This document shows, in pieces, positions 8,209 through 16,767 of a DNA stretch of 64,000 bases. How positions within the stretch are numbered: the first letter of the stretch is position 1; each line of letters begins with the position of its first letter. The translations under genes were made by a program, and so were the position numbers. Source of the stretch: Alloboseaceae bacterium BT-24-1 (lineage in GTDB: Bacteria; Pseudomonadota; Alphaproteobacteria; Rhizobiales; Beijerinckiaceae). The notes below the pieces were generated by a model. It was given only the letters and a program-made list of their open reading frames with translations, did not search any database and was not told where the DNA came from. The stretch is from contig JAOYTL010000006.1 in assembly GCA_025846845.1 (NCBI GenBank), forward strand, positions 186,001-250,000, written 5' to 3'.

Positions 8209-9258
8209 TCACTTCTTGTCGAACTCGGTCGCGAAGGCCTTGAGCTTGGGATCGGCCGCGACGCGCTTGAGGAAGTCGTCGGTGAGGTAGCTCTTGGCGT
8301 CCGGATTCGCCGGGATCGTGCCGACATCGGTGATGAACTTGCCGATCTCGGCGAACCAGCCGTCGACGGTCGAGGCGCCGGCGCCGCGCGCCATCAGCTT
8401 GAGCTGCTCGTCGAGCCCGAAGGTCGGGCGCAGATCGAACTCCTGGTCCATGGCGCGGGCCGTGACCTCGAGGCCGCCCTGCTTGTAGAAGTCGAGCGCC
8501 AGCGTGCGCGCCTCGGCCGGATTGGCCTTGGCCCAGGACCAGCCGCGCAGGAACACGGCCAGGAACTTCGCGACATCGTCTGGCCGTTCCTTGGCGAAAT
8601 CGCCGCGCACGATCAGCGCACCCGGCACCACCGCGCCGGCATCCGCGCCGGAGCAGAGATATTTCGCGTTGGCGCGGTCCTCAAGCGTGTAGGTGTTGGG
8701 CGCCCAGACGCCCGCGACGTCGCCATTGTTGGAGGTGATCGCGGTGATGATCTGGGCCTGGCCGAGATTCACGAACTGCATGTCGTTCTGCGCCAGGCCG
8801 AATTTGGCCAGGCATTTGCGGGCCGAGTAGTCCACCGTGGAGTTGGTGGTCAGCAGCAGCTTCTGGCCCTTGAGCAGCTTCGGATCGGCCTTGATCGCGT
8901 CGAACTTGTCGCCGCGCACCATCATGGCGTTGGCCTTGGATTCGTCGTTGGTCAGGCCGATCGTCAGGATGTTGAAGCGCACCGCGCCGAGCACCGCCGG
9001 AACCGAGCCGGTGCCGCCGACGTCCCAGGACTTTGCGGCCGAAGCGGCGATTTGCGGCGCGCCGGCCGGGAAGGTCGAGAAATTCGGCGTCAGGCCGACA
9101 TCCTTCCACCAGCCCTTCACCGTCGCGTAGTGGAAGGGCAGAGCCCAATAGAGCGAGGGCTGATAGCTGACGCCGATGGCGGTTTGAGCCCGCGCCGCGC
9201 CGGGTGCGCCAAAGGCGAGCGTCGCCGCGATACCCAATCCTGCAATGATGCGTTTCAT
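8209..9258 (-). CDS. ABC transporter substrate-binding protein, NMT1/TauA/SsuA type
   Basis: A 349-residue periplasmic binding protein. The start at 9258 (MKRIIAGLGI) is preceded by a GGGAGAGCG ribosome-binding site and gives a standard Sec signal peptide ending near AARAQ. The mature part opens with IGVSYQPSLYWALPF and has the nitrate/sulfonate/taurine SBP layout (ADPKLLKGQKLLLTTNSTV). It lies between the aminotransferase and the HpsN-like gene, and separate from the permease genes at the operon head, but on the same strand with short gaps. It should deliver the operon's substrate to the permease pair. The ligand is inferred from context to be a small sulfonate or other organic anion. Confidence 0.88.
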   Translation of the reverse strand: MKRIIAGLGIAATLAFGAPGAARAQTAIGVSYQPSLYWALPFHYATVKGWWKDVGLTPNFSTFPAGAPQIAASAAKSWDVGGTGSVPAVLGAVRFNILTIGLTNDESKANAMMVRGDKFDAIKADPKLLKGQKLLLTTNSTVDYSARKCLAKFGLAQNDMQFVNLGQAQIITAITSNNGDVAGVWAPNTYTLEDRANAKYLCSGADAGAVVPGALIVRGDFAKERPDDVAKFLAVFLRGWSWAKANPAEARTLALDFYKQGGLEVTARAMDQEFDLRPTFGLDEQLKLMARGAGASTVDGWFAEIGKFITDVGTIPANPDAKSYLTDDFLKRVAADPKLKAFATEFDKK

Positions 9259-9289
9259 CTTCGCTCTCCCTGTTGTCGTTGATCCGGCC

Positions 9290-10546
9290 TCAGCCAGTCG
9301 CGGCCCGCCCGGTTTCCCCTGTCTCCGCGCGTGCGGACACCACGGTCTCGATCGCCTCGCGCACAATCGCCGCGACGAGGTCGCAGTCCTGATCGGTCAG
9401 CGAGAGCGGTGTGCGGATATCGCAAAGGCCTGCGAGGACGGCATGGGTCTGGTCCATCGCGCCTTGGGGGCCGGCGTAGCGCCAGTGCCGCGGCGCGCTG
9501 GTGAAGCCATGCTGGCGGCCCGCCCCGAACCATTTCACCGGCAGTCCGCGCCCGGCGCAGCTTTCCAGAAACGCCCGGATCTCCGGCTCGTCGAAACCGA
9601 ACAACGAGAACTGGACCGATGTGGCCGAGTAGCGCGCCTTGTCCGGCCGCTGCGGCAGCCGCAGATGCTGTGAGCGGGCTATGCCGGCCGCGATGCGGTC
9701 GTGAATCGCGTTCCAGCGCCGCGCCCGGCGCGGCAGATCGGACAGCTGCGGACGCAGCAGGGCCGCCGCCAACGCGGTCATGCGCATGCTGAAATTCGGC
9801 GTCTGCTCTTCCCAGCGGGCCATCTCGACCGGAGACGGCCTATTGAGATGCTGCCCATGCAGCATATAGCTGCCGGAATACAGGATGGCGCGCGCGGCGC
9901 GATCGGGGTCGTCCAGCACGAGGAAGCCGCCTTCGCCGGCATTGAGGTGCTTGTAAGTCTGGGCGCTGAAGGCAGCCGCCGCACCGAAGGTCCCGATCGC
10001 GCGGCCGTTCCATGTGGCGCAGAGCGCATGGGCGCAATCCTCGATCAGGATAAGCCCGAGCTCGTCGCAGGCCGCCGAGACCGCATCCATGTCTGCGATA
10101 TGGCCGCGCATGTGCGAGAGCAGCAGAACGCGCGCGCCCGACGCCTCCACCTTGGCCCGCAGATCGTCGCAATCGATGACGTAGTCCGCTCCGATTTCGA
10201 CGAGCACGGGCTTCGCTCCGGCATGGACGATCGCGCCCGGCACCGGGGCGAGCGTGAAGCCGTTGACGAGGACTGGGTCGCCTGGACGCACATCCAGCAC
10301 CTTGAGCGCCAGGCAGAGGGCCGCGCCGCCCGAGTTCACCGCCACGCAGTAGCGCCGCCCGACGAAGGGGGCGAACTCCTGCTCCAGCAGGGCGACGTCG
10401 TTCTGGTCCGCCCCCATCTCGCCATAGCGGAACAGCCGGCCCGAGCGCATCAGTTCGATCGCACGCGCGATGCCGGCCTCCGGGATCGGCTCCGGCTCGG
10501 TCAGGTCGCGCGTCAGGCGCGGCGGGAGGGCGAGTTCAGACGCCAT
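9290..10546 (-). CDS. DegT/DnrJ/EryC1-family PLP-dependent aminotransferase
   Basis: A 418-residue fold-type I PLP protein. The conserved ED170 and H173 and the Schiff-base Lys199 (SAQTYKHLNAGEGG) are present, so it should be an active aminotransferase or a close relative. Its start overlaps the end of the ATPase gene by 11 bases, so it belongs to the operon. Family members mostly aminate keto-sugars bound to nucleotides, and no sugar-nucleotide gene is near. In a sulfonate or polyol catabolic operon its presence is unexpected. One speculation is transamination of a keto intermediate such as sulfopyruvate or a dihydroxyacetone-like product. Confidence 0.85.
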   Translation of the reverse strand: MASELALPPRLTRDLTEPEPIPEAGIARAIELMRSGRLFRYGEMGADQNDVALLEQEFAPFVGRRYCVAVNSGGAALCLALKVLDVRPGDPVLVNGFTLAPVPGAIVHAGAKPVLVEIGADYVIDCDDLRAKVEASGARVLLLSHMRGHIADMDAVSAACDELGLILIEDCAHALCATWNGRAIGTFGAAAAFSAQTYKHLNAGEGGFLVLDDPDRAARAILYSGSYMLHGQHLNRPSPVEMARWEEQTPNFSMRMTALAAALLRPQLSDLPRRARRWNAIHDRIAAGIARSQHLRLPQRPDKARYSATSVQFSLFGFDEPEIRAFLESCAGRGLPVKWFGAGRQHGFTSAPRHWRYAGPQGAMDQTHAVLAGLCDIRTPLSLTDQDCDLVAAIVREAIETVVSARAETGETGRAATG

Positions 10547-11333
10547 GGGCTCCCTTCTCCTCGCGCAGCGACTTCCAGATCTGGGTGCGCAGATGAACGA
10601 AGGATTCGAGATCCATTACGTCCTCGATGCGCTCATGCCGGTCCCAGCTCTCCGCCTGCCGCACCGAGCGGATGTCAAGCACCTCCTTGATGCGGCCCGG
10701 TCTGCGCGTCATGACCGCCACCCGATCAGCGAGATAAACCGCCTCCTCGACGGCATGGGTGATGAACAGCACGGTGCGCGGATTGACCCGCGCCAGACGC
10801 ACCAATTCCTCCTGCATGACGACGCGGGTCTGCGCGTCGAGCGCCCCGAATGGCTCGTCCATCAGCAGCACTTCGGGATCGAGCACATAGGCTCGGGCGA
10901 TGGCGACGCGCTGCTGCATGCCGCCCGAAAGCTGATGCGGGAAGGCATCGGCATGGCTTTCGAGGTTCATCAGCCTGAGTGCGCCCGCGACCAGTCCGTC
11001 GCGTTCCGCCTTCGGCAGGTTCTTGTTGCGCAGGCCCAGCTCGATGTTCTCCCGCACCGACTTCCACGGAAACAGCGCGAATTGCTGGAACACCACGGCG
11101 CGATCGGGCCCGGGCTCGGTCACGGCCTTGCCGTTGACGCTGACGATGCCGGCGCTGGGCGGCTCGAAGCCGGCGACCATGCGCAGGCAGGTGGTCTTGC
11201 CGCAGCCGGAGGGCCCGACGATCGCGACGAACTCCTTGTCGCCTATCTCGAGATTGATGTCGTCGAGCGCCTTCACGCCTCCCGAGGCGGGGCCGAAGAC
11301 CTTGTCGACCTTGTCGAAACGGATCGATCCCAT
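10536..11333 (-). CDS. ABC transporter ATP-binding protein, nitrate/sulfonate/taurine type
   Basis: A 265-residue ATPase of the TauB/SsuB type. Walker A GPSGCGKTT is at residues 40-48, the signature LSGGM at about 135-139, and Walker B LLMDEP at about 156-161, followed by the D-loop GALDAQT and the switch histidine in FITHAVEEA. It follows the second permease by 13 bases and overlaps the aminotransferase start. It should energise the two permeases of this operon. Two different permease genes suggest a heterodimeric channel. Confidence 0.93.
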   Translation of the reverse strand: MGSIRFDKVDKVFGPASGGVKALDDINLEIGDKEFVAIVGPSGCGKTTCLRMVAGFEPPSAGIVSVNGKAVTEPGPDRAVVFQQFALFPWKSVRENIELGLRNKNLPKAERDGLVAGALRLMNLESHADAFPHQLSGGMQQRVAIARAYVLDPEVLLMDEPFGALDAQTRVVMQEELVRLARVNPRTVLFITHAVEEAVYLADRVAVMTRRPGRIKEVLDIRSVRQAESWDRHERIEDVMDLESFVHLRTQIWKSLREEKGAHGV

Positions 11334-11346
11334 CGTCTTCGCCCCT

Positions 11347-12135
11347 TTAAACCTGGAGACCGCGGCGGCGGCGAAGCCAGGCCTCGCCCTGCCGCAGCAT
11401 CACGTCGATCGCCATGCCGACGAGACCGATCGCGGCCATGCCGGCCATGACCGTCGGCGTGGCGACATTGGCCTGCGCCTGCACCATCATGAAACCGACC
11501 CCAGCCGCAGCCACGATCAGTTCCGCCCCGACCAGAGACTGCCAGCCGAGCCCCGCCGAGACGCGCAGGCCCGAGACGATCGAAGGCGTCGCGGCCGGCA
11601 GCAGAATCTCGAGGATCATCCGCAGATGCCCGGTGCCGAGCATGCGCGCGGCCTCGATCAGGCGCGGCTCGACGAAGCGGGCGCCGCGATAGGCGTTGAT
11701 CAGGCAGGGCGGAAAGGCGCCCGCGAAGATGATCAGGATCGGCCCGCCTATGCCGACTCCGAACCACAGCGCCGCGAACGGCACCCAGGCGATCGGCGCG
11801 ATGAAGCGCAGCCCGTCGAAGAGCGGCGTGACGACATCGTCGAGCCAGCGGAACCAGCCCATCAGCAGGCCGAGCGGTACGCCGATGAAGGCGGCGAGCA
11901 GCACGCCATAGGCGTAGCGCTGAAAGCTCGAGGCGAGATGCTGCGGCAGCGTCGCCCCGGCGAAGGGGTTGGTCAGCAGATGGACGAAGCGCGCCAGCAC
12001 GTCGATCGGCGAGGGCAGGAACTGGCGCGGCACGATGCCGAAGGCAGACAACGCCGCCCAAAGTCCGATGAAGCCGAAAAGACCCAGCGCGCCCCAGGCC
12101 CATTTCTCGCTCATGCGCAGGGGGATCGGCTGCAT
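11347..12135 (-). CDS. ABC transporter permease, TauC/SsuC type
   Basis: A 262-residue inner-membrane permease with about six hydrophobic segments and the EAA-type loop EAARMLGTGHLRMI that contacts the ATPase. I place the start at the ATG at 12135 (MQPIPLRMSEKW), five bases past the stop of the upstream permease. The ATG at 12114 is an alternative. It is related to, but distinct from, the first permease of the operon (shared LGLLMGW/LGLWMGW, IEAARMLGT/IEAAQMLGT). The pair probably forms a heterodimer in the cytoplasmic membrane. Confidence 0.9.
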   Translation of the reverse strand: MQPIPLRMSEKWAWGALGLFGFIGLWAALSAFGIVPRQFLPSPIDVLARFVHLLTNPFAGATLPQHLASSFQRYAYGVLLAAFIGVPLGLLMGWFRWLDDVVTPLFDGLRFIAPIAWVPFAALWFGVGIGGPILIIFAGAFPPCLINAYRGARFVEPRLIEAARMLGTGHLRMILEILLPAATPSIVSGLRVSAGLGWQSLVGAELIVAAAGVGFMMVQAQANVATPTVMAGMAAIGLVGMAIDVMLRQGEAWLRRRRGLQV

Positions 12136-12139
12136 CGGC

Positions 12140-12916
12140 TCAATCCCTGCCTGCCACGTTCCAGGCGAGCGCGCGGCGCTCCACCAGGCCCAGCACATAG
12201 GTTGTGGCCCAGCCGAGCACGCCGACAGTCACCATCCCGACCAGGATCATGCCGGGATAGATGTCCTGCTGGGCCATGTTCAGCACAAAGCCGATGCCAG
12301 CCAGCGCGCCGACCAGTTCGGCCGCGACCAGCGTGGTCCAGGACGCCTGCAGCGACAGGCGCAAGCCAGTAAAGATCATCGGGGCGGCGGCCGGCGCGAT
12401 CACCTCCGTGATCAGCCGCCAGCGCGGCGTCCCCAGCATCTGCGCGGCCTCGATGATCGGCCGGTCGATGTTGCGCACGCCGGCGAAGGAATTGATGACC
12501 GAGGGCACGAAGGCGGCAAACCAGATCACCATGATCTTTGCGCCATCGCCAAGGCCGAGCCAGAGGATCGCCAATGGAATCCACGCCAGTGGCGGAATCG
12601 GTCGGATGATCAGAAAGATCGGGTTGATCGCCGCTTCGGCCCGCCGGTCCCATCCCATCCAGAGGCCGAGCGGCACGCCGGTTGCGATCGCGACGACGAA
12701 ACCCATCACGACGAGCTTGACGCTCTGGAGAGCATGGGCCGCGAGCCCGCCGCCGGCATAGCCGCGCGTGGCGATCTGGTTCAGCGACAGCCAGAAATCC
12801 GCAGGCGACGGGAAGCGGCCGGGCGAGACGAAGCCCGTCGCCGTGGTCAGGCCGAACCACAGCAGCAGCACAGCCGCTACCGAGCCCAAGCCGACCCATA
12901 CCCGTCGTCCAATCAT
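12140..12916 (-). CDS. ABC transporter permease, TauC/SsuC type (first gene of the operon)
   Basis: A 258-residue permease with about six transmembrane helices and an EAA loop (IEAAQMLGTPRWRLI). It is the promoter-proximal gene of the minus-strand operon. Its ATG at 12916 lies 25 bases downstream of a perfect LacI-type palindrome at 12942-12955, so the operon should be repressed by the divergent LacI protein. The P-loop-free sequence and the WIPLAILWLGLGDGAK motif place it with sulfonate, nitrate and taurine permeases. Confidence 0.92.
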   Translation of the reverse strand: MIGRRVWVGLGSVAAVLLLWFGLTTATGFVSPGRFPSPADFWLSLNQIATRGYAGGGLAAHALQSVKLVVMGFVVAIATGVPLGLWMGWDRRAEAAINPIFLIIRPIPPLAWIPLAILWLGLGDGAKIMVIWFAAFVPSVINSFAGVRNIDRPIIEAAQMLGTPRWRLITEVIAPAAAPMIFTGLRLSLQASWTTLVAAELVGALAGIGFVLNMAQQDIYPGMILVGMVTVGVLGWATTYVLGLVERRALAWNVAGRD

Positions 12917-12941
12917 GGCGTTCCCTGGCGCGTCTTCATTA

Positions 12942-12967
12942 TGAAAGCGCTTTCAACAAACGTTTCA
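12942..12967. promoter_or_regulatory. double LacI-type operator in the divergent promoter region
   Basis: TGAAAGCGCTTTCA at 12942-12955 is a perfect 14-bp palindrome with the central CG typical of LacI-family operators. An imperfect second site, ACAAACGTTTCA (12956-12967), follows at once, with its centre 13 bp away. They lie between the operon start (12916) and the LacI gene, so the LacI regulator is the obvious ligand. Confidence 0.75.
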
Positions 12968-13054
12968 GATCATCTGCAGCGTGTCAATGGCTCGTATTCA
13001 GGGCCATAATGGCATGGTAGGTTGCAAATGGCCCGCAACTCCGGCTAGAGCGGA

Positions 13055-13068
13055 TGAAAGAAATTTCA
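13055..13068. promoter_or_regulatory. probable autoregulatory LacI operator at the regulator's start codon
   Basis: TGAAAGAAATTTCA shares the outer TGAAA/TTTCA arms with the palindrome at 12942. It ends on the A of the LacI gene's ATG, so binding here would block expression of the regulator itself. Confidence 0.5.
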
Positions 13069-14093
13069 TGAGGTCGGTGGTGGGCGGAGGGCGCGTTAAG
13101 CTGAGCGATGTGGCGAGGGACGCCGGCGTGTCGCCAGCGACCGTGTCGCGAGCCATCGCCCAGCCCGACCTGCTGTCGCCGGAGACGCTGGCCAGGGTCA
13201 GGGCGAGCGCCCTGCGCCTCGGCTACCTGCCCGACGGAGCGGCTCGTGCGCTCGCTTCCGGCCGTTCGATGACGATCGGCGCGATCGTCCCCACGCTGGA
13301 CAGCGCTATCTTCGCGCGCGCACTCCAGGCGATGCAGGCCACATTGGCGCAGTCGGGCTATCTGCTGCTGGTCGCCTCGCACGAGGCCAGCCCGGCCGCC
13401 GAAACGCAGGCTGTCCGTGCCCTGCTCGGGCGCGGCGTCGACGGGTTGATGCTGGTCGGTGCCGAGCGGGCCCCGGAAACCACCGCTCTGTTGAAGGCGT
13501 CCAGCCTGCCCGTCGTGCTGACATGGTGCGGGGACGGACATTTCACGGCCGTCACCATCGACAACGCCCTGGCCGGGCGCTTGGCGGCCGAGCACCTGAT
13601 TGGGCTCGGCCATCGCAGGATCGGCATGATCGTCGGACATCTCCAGTTCAACGATCGCCAGAGGGCGCGGCTCGACGGCGCACGAAAGGCGCTGGTTGCC
13701 GCCGGGTTGTCGCTCCCCGAGTCCCTGGTCGTCGAACAGGCGCTCACCCTCGCTGGCGGAAGAGCCGGCTGCGCAATGCTCCTGGGACTGGATGCTCCGC
13801 CGACCGCGCTGATCGGAGGCATCGACCTGTTCGCCATCGGCTGCCTCGAAGAGGCGCATGCACGCGGCATGGCGGTGCCAGACGATCTTAGCGTGGTGGG
13901 AATCGATGGATTGGACATGTCGGCGCACGTCTCGCCGGGGCTTACGACCGTTCATGTCCCTACCGGTCGGATCGGCAACCTCGCAGCGCAGACCCTGATG
14001 GCCATGATCGCGCATCAGACGGTCGACAGGGAGAGGGTCCTGCCCGTCGAGCTTGTGGTCCGCAGGTCATCTCAGCGGCTCACCGGATCATAG
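13068..14093 (+). CDS. LacI-family transcriptional repressor
   Basis: A 341-residue LacI/GalR protein. The helix-turn-helix VKLSDVARDAGVSPATVSRAI is followed by the hinge helix ending RALASGRS and a periplasmic-binding-like effector domain (TIGAIVPTLDSAIFARAL). I place the start at ATG 13068, giving a short N-terminal arm before the helix-turn-helix. Upstream in-frame codons would add an unusual extension. It is transcribed away from the sulfonate-type operon, and palindromes in the shared 150-bp intergenic region fit repression of both. The inducer is presumably the transported compound or its first oxidation product. Confidence 0.92.
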   Translation: MRSVVGGGRVKLSDVARDAGVSPATVSRAIAQPDLLSPETLARVRASALRLGYLPDGAARALASGRSMTIGAIVPTLDSAIFARALQAMQATLAQSGYLLLVASHEASPAAETQAVRALLGRGVDGLMLVGAERAPETTALLKASSLPVVLTWCGDGHFTAVTIDNALAGRLAAEHLIGLGHRRIGMIVGHLQFNDRQRARLDGARKALVAAGLSLPESLVVEQALTLAGGRAGCAMLLGLDAPPTALIGGIDLFAIGCLEEAHARGMAVPDDLSVVGIDGLDMSAHVSPGLTTVHVPTGRIGNLAAQTLMAMIAHQTVDRERVLPVELVVRRSSQRLTGS

Positions 14094-14129
14094 GCTTGAA
14101 TGCCGCTGGGACTCGAATGGCGCCGAGAG

Positions 14130-14161
14130 GGACGTGGGTGCCGCACCGTGAAACGGACGTT
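14130..14161 (+). repeat. dispersed 32-nt intergenic element, copy 3
   Basis: A more diverged copy: GGACGTGGGTG at the left and GAAACGGACGTT at the right, again 32 nt, reading GTWVPHRETDV. It lies between the LacI stop and the third integrase relic. Confidence 0.5.
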
Positions 14162-14205
14162 CCGCATTTCGCATCTGGCAGTTCGGAACCGTTGTTGACG
14201 CGAGT

Positions 14206-14234
14206 GACGGCGCGACGGTCACCGCCGCGCCGTC
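14206..14234. terminator. GC-rich hairpin beside the third integrase relic
   Basis: Perfect 9-bp arms GACGGCGCG and CGCGCCGTC around an 11-nt loop. It is immediately 3' of the relic's stop at 14241 on the minus strand, as with copy 1. It could also terminate the LacI transcript or the ohr-like transcript. Confidence 0.45.
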
Positions 14235-14240
14235 TGGCTT

Positions 14241-14345
14241 TCAAAGATCGGTCTGCTCAGAGAGGATCAAGGCGTCATCGAACTCAACGCCAAGGTATCG
14301 CACTGTGCTTTCGAGCTTCGAATGGCCCAAGAGGAGCCGTCGCAG
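14241..14345 (-). pseudogene. tyrosine recombinase C-terminal relic, copy 3
   Basis: Only the last 33 or so codons survive on the minus strand, reading RLLLGHSKLESTVRYLGVE and then DDALILSEQTDL before the stop at 14241. This is the segment with the LLGH box and the nucleophile tyrosine, nearly identical to copy 2. The relic abuts the stop of the OsmC-type gene at 14350, so an insertion or deletion joint lies near 14346. It has no start and cannot be expressed as an enzyme. Confidence 0.8.
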
Positions 14346-14349
14346 TGGA

Positions 14350-14772
14350 CTACTCGGCGAGCTCGACAGTGACGGTGATATTGCCTCGCGTGGCTACAGC
14401 GTACGGGCAGGTCTGGTGGCCCTCATCGATCAGTTGAAAGGCCAAGTCACGCGCCATACCGGGAATACTAACGATGAAGCGGGCGCTGAGTTCGTGGCTC
14501 TCATCGCAGGTTGCCAGCGTTATCTCCGCGTCAATTGCGAACGCCGCAGGGAGCTTTATGCGCGCTCGACGCGCCGCGTTAAAGATCCCCGTCTCGAAAC
14601 AGGCAGACCATGCGGCCGCGAGTAGCTGCTCCGGCGTGGTGCCGATGCGACCTGAGCCCGGCAGTGCGAGCCTGACGTCTAGGCAGCCGTCGAGACTGCG
14701 CGAGATGCCAAACTCACGACCGCCCCGCGTCCGCGTCCTTGCGACCGACACGACCTGTAATGGCTCGCTCAT
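14350..14772 (-). CDS. OsmC/Ohr-family peroxiredoxin-like protein
   Basis: A 140-residue protein with the two redox cysteines of the family, Cys58 in AAWSACFETG and Cys122 in HQTCPYAVATRGNI. The second motif is the Ohr-type CPY-x-x-ATRGNI, so it probably reduces organic hydroperoxides with dihydrolipoyl or thiol donors in the cytoplasm. It lies 21 bases after the hydrolase gene, as the last gene of a three-gene unit (SDR, hydrolase, Ohr-like). No MarR-type OhrR gene is adjacent. The STAND regulator at 21564-24422 is the nearest regulator on the strand. Confidence 0.87.
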   Translation of the reverse strand: MSEPLQVVSVARTRTRGGREFGISRSLDGCLDVRLALPGSGRIGTTPEQLLAAAWSACFETGIFNAARRARIKLPAAFAIDAEITLATCDESHELSARFIVSIPGMARDLAFQLIDEGHQTCPYAVATRGNITVTVELAE

Positions 14773-14793
14773 AGCTGTCTCGGCTCAGTTAGA

Positions 14794-15840
14794 TCAAAGC
14801 CGCGCGACATCGAGGATCGCATCAGCGAACGCCTCCGGTGCCTCTTGAGGCAGATTGTGGCCGATCCCACCTCGCACATGCCGGTGCTGGTACTTGCCGA
14901 CGAACTTTGCCGCATAGGATCGTGGATCAGGATGCGGCGCACCGTTCGCGTCGCTTTCCAGTGTGATCGTCGGAACTGTGATCACCGGGAACGTGGCGAG
15001 ATGCTTTTCAAGCTCCGCGAAACGCGATTCTCCCTCCGCCAGCCCCAGACGCCAGCGATAATTATGGACCACGATGTCCACGTGGTCGGGGTTGTCGAAG
15101 GCGCCTGCGCTACGGGCGAAAGTCGCGTCGTCGAAGTTCCACTTGGGCGAGGCAAGCTGCCAGATGAGCCTGTTGAACTCTGTCCGGTTCCTTTCGTAGC
15201 CAAGCCGACCGCGGTCCGTTGCGAAATAGAACTGGTACCACCACTCCAGTTCGGCCTTCGGCGGCAGCGGCATCCGTCCCGCCTCTTGGCTGCCAATCAG
15301 GTAGCCGCTCACTGCGACCAGCGCCGTTACCCGCTCCGGCCACAAAGCGGCGACGATGTCTGCTGTTCGGGCCCCCCAATCGAAGCCACCGATGATGGCT
15401 TTCTTGATGTTCAGACTGTCCATGAGGTTGATGACGTCGACCGCAAGAGCGGACGGCTGGGCATTGCGGACCGTCTCGGTGGCGAGAAAGCGTGTGTCAC
15501 CGAAACCGCGCAGGTAGGGGACGATTACGCGGTACCCTGCGGACGCCAGGCGCGGCACGACATCCGCGAAGCTGTGAATGTCATACGGCCAGCCGTGGAG
15601 CAGGATGACCGGTTCGCCATGTGATGGGCCCGCCTCAACGTAGGCCACCTGCAGGACACCGGCCGCGACAGAGCTGAGCGGTCCGAACGGCCTGTCCGCC
15701 ACCTGCCCCGCACCGGAGGCAAGAGCGACGTCTGTTCTGCTCGTGACTATCGTGGCGGACAGAGCCGCAGCGGCGGCAGCGACGCCGAGGAACAGCCTGC
15801 GACCCCGATGGATCACGCCGGCAACGGTTTCGTTGGTCAT
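14794..15840 (-). CDS. Tat-exported alpha/beta hydrolase, epoxide hydrolase/haloalkane dehalogenase type
   Basis: A 348-residue alpha/beta hydrolase. The N-terminus carries a twin-arginine-like signal (HRGRRLFLGVAAAAAALS), predicting export in folded form. The oxyanion HGWP motif is at about residues 82-85. The nucleophile is an aspartate, Asp154 in GGFDWGARTA, which fits epoxide hydrolases and dehalogenases rather than esterases. The catalytic histidine is in GIGHNLPQEAP. The start at 15840 follows a GGAGCG ribosome-binding site. The gene sits between an SDR and an Ohr-type gene. The substrate is unknown. Confidence 0.85.
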   Translation of the reverse strand: MTNETVAGVIHRGRRLFLGVAAAAAALSATIVTSRTDVALASGAGQVADRPFGPLSSVAAGVLQVAYVEAGPSHGEPVILLHGWPYDIHSFADVVPRLASAGYRVIVPYLRGFGDTRFLATETVRNAQPSALAVDVINLMDSLNIKKAIIGGFDWGARTADIVAALWPERVTALVAVSGYLIGSQEAGRMPLPPKAELEWWYQFYFATDRGRLGYERNRTEFNRLIWQLASPKWNFDDATFARSAGAFDNPDHVDIVVHNYRWRLGLAEGESRFAELEKHLATFPVITVPTITLESDANGAPHPDPRSYAAKFVGKYQHRHVRGGIGHNLPQEAPEAFADAILDVARL

Positions 15841-15868
15841 GGGGCGCTCCTTACGGCGTGAGACGAGT

Positions 15869-16678
15869 TCAGGCTGCCGCCGTGGACGGACGATAGCGCT
15901 CCGGGACGGAACTGAGCGAGAGGTTGGGCATAAGCGTGCGCCGGGCATCCTCATAGGCTTGCCAGTCCTCCGCACGGGGAAGCGAGGGAATGGTAACCAG
16001 CTCGCCCTGGTCGAGGCCGGCCAGCGCCGCATCGACGGTGTCGTCGACCTGCATGACGATGTTTTCAGGCAGCTGCTCGACTGCACCGCCGGCGGCGCCC
16101 CAGAAGTTCGTCGCCGTCGCCCCCGGGAGAACGACCTGGACGCGCACGTTCTTCGGGGCCAGTTCCTGGTGAAGCGATTGGCTGAAGGCGAGAACGAATG
16201 CTTTCGTGCCGCCGTAAACGCCGTTCAGGATCTCAGGCGCGATCGCCACCACAGAGGCGATGTTGACGATCGTGCCGCCGCCACGGGCGACAAGAGCCGG
16301 GGCGACGGCATAAGTCAGCCGTGTCAGCGCTGTGGCGTTGAGTTCGATCATCGCCTCCATGGCGTCGATGTCCGATTGCAGGAGTGGCTGCAGCGCGCCG
16401 ACTCCGGCATTGTTGATCAGCATCGTGATCCTGGGATCGGTGGCGAGGACTGCCTCGACCCGGCTGAGATCGTGCCTGTCGTTTAGGTCTGCGGTGAGGG
16501 TCTCGACTGCACGCCCGGTCGCCTGGGCAATACGGCTTGCCGTCGCAGCGAGCCGGTCCGCATTTCGGGCGACAAGGAGCAGGTCGTAACCGCGGCCGGC
16601 GAGGCGATCCGCGTAGACTGCGCCTATGCCCGCCGATGCCCCCGTCACGACGGCAAGACCTTTGGAAGTGATGGACAT
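15869..16678 (-). CDS. SDR-family oxidoreductase
   Basis: A 269-residue short-chain dehydrogenase. The motifs are TGASAGIG at 12-19, NNAG at 89-92 and the catalytic Ser142/Tyr155/Lys159 (VYGGTKAF). A C-terminal extension after about residue 225 is longer than in the simplest SDRs. It is the first gene of the SDR, hydrolase, Ohr-like unit. About 90-117 bases upstream lies a TAACG-rich motif (16768-16795) also found before two other genes of the block. It probably reduces or oxidises a small carbonyl or alcohol. Confidence 0.85.
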   Translation of the reverse strand: MSITSKGLAVVTGASAGIGAVYADRLAGRGYDLLLVARNADRLAATASRIAQATGRAVETLTADLNDRHDLSRVEAVLATDPRITMLINNAGVGALQPLLQSDIDAMEAMIELNATALTRLTYAVAPALVARGGGTIVNIASVVAIAPEILNGVYGGTKAFVLAFSQSLHQELAPKNVRVQVVLPGATATNFWGAAGGAVEQLPENIVMQVDDTVDAALAGLDQGELVTIPSLPRAEDWQAYEDARRTLMPNLSLSSVPERYRPSTAAA

Positions 16679-16767
16679 GATCGGTACTCCTTTGCATTCC
16701 GCTGCAGAACGCTCGGCTGTTGCCGGCTTCCGGATGTTCAGACGCTATGCGCCAAGGTGGATATGCG

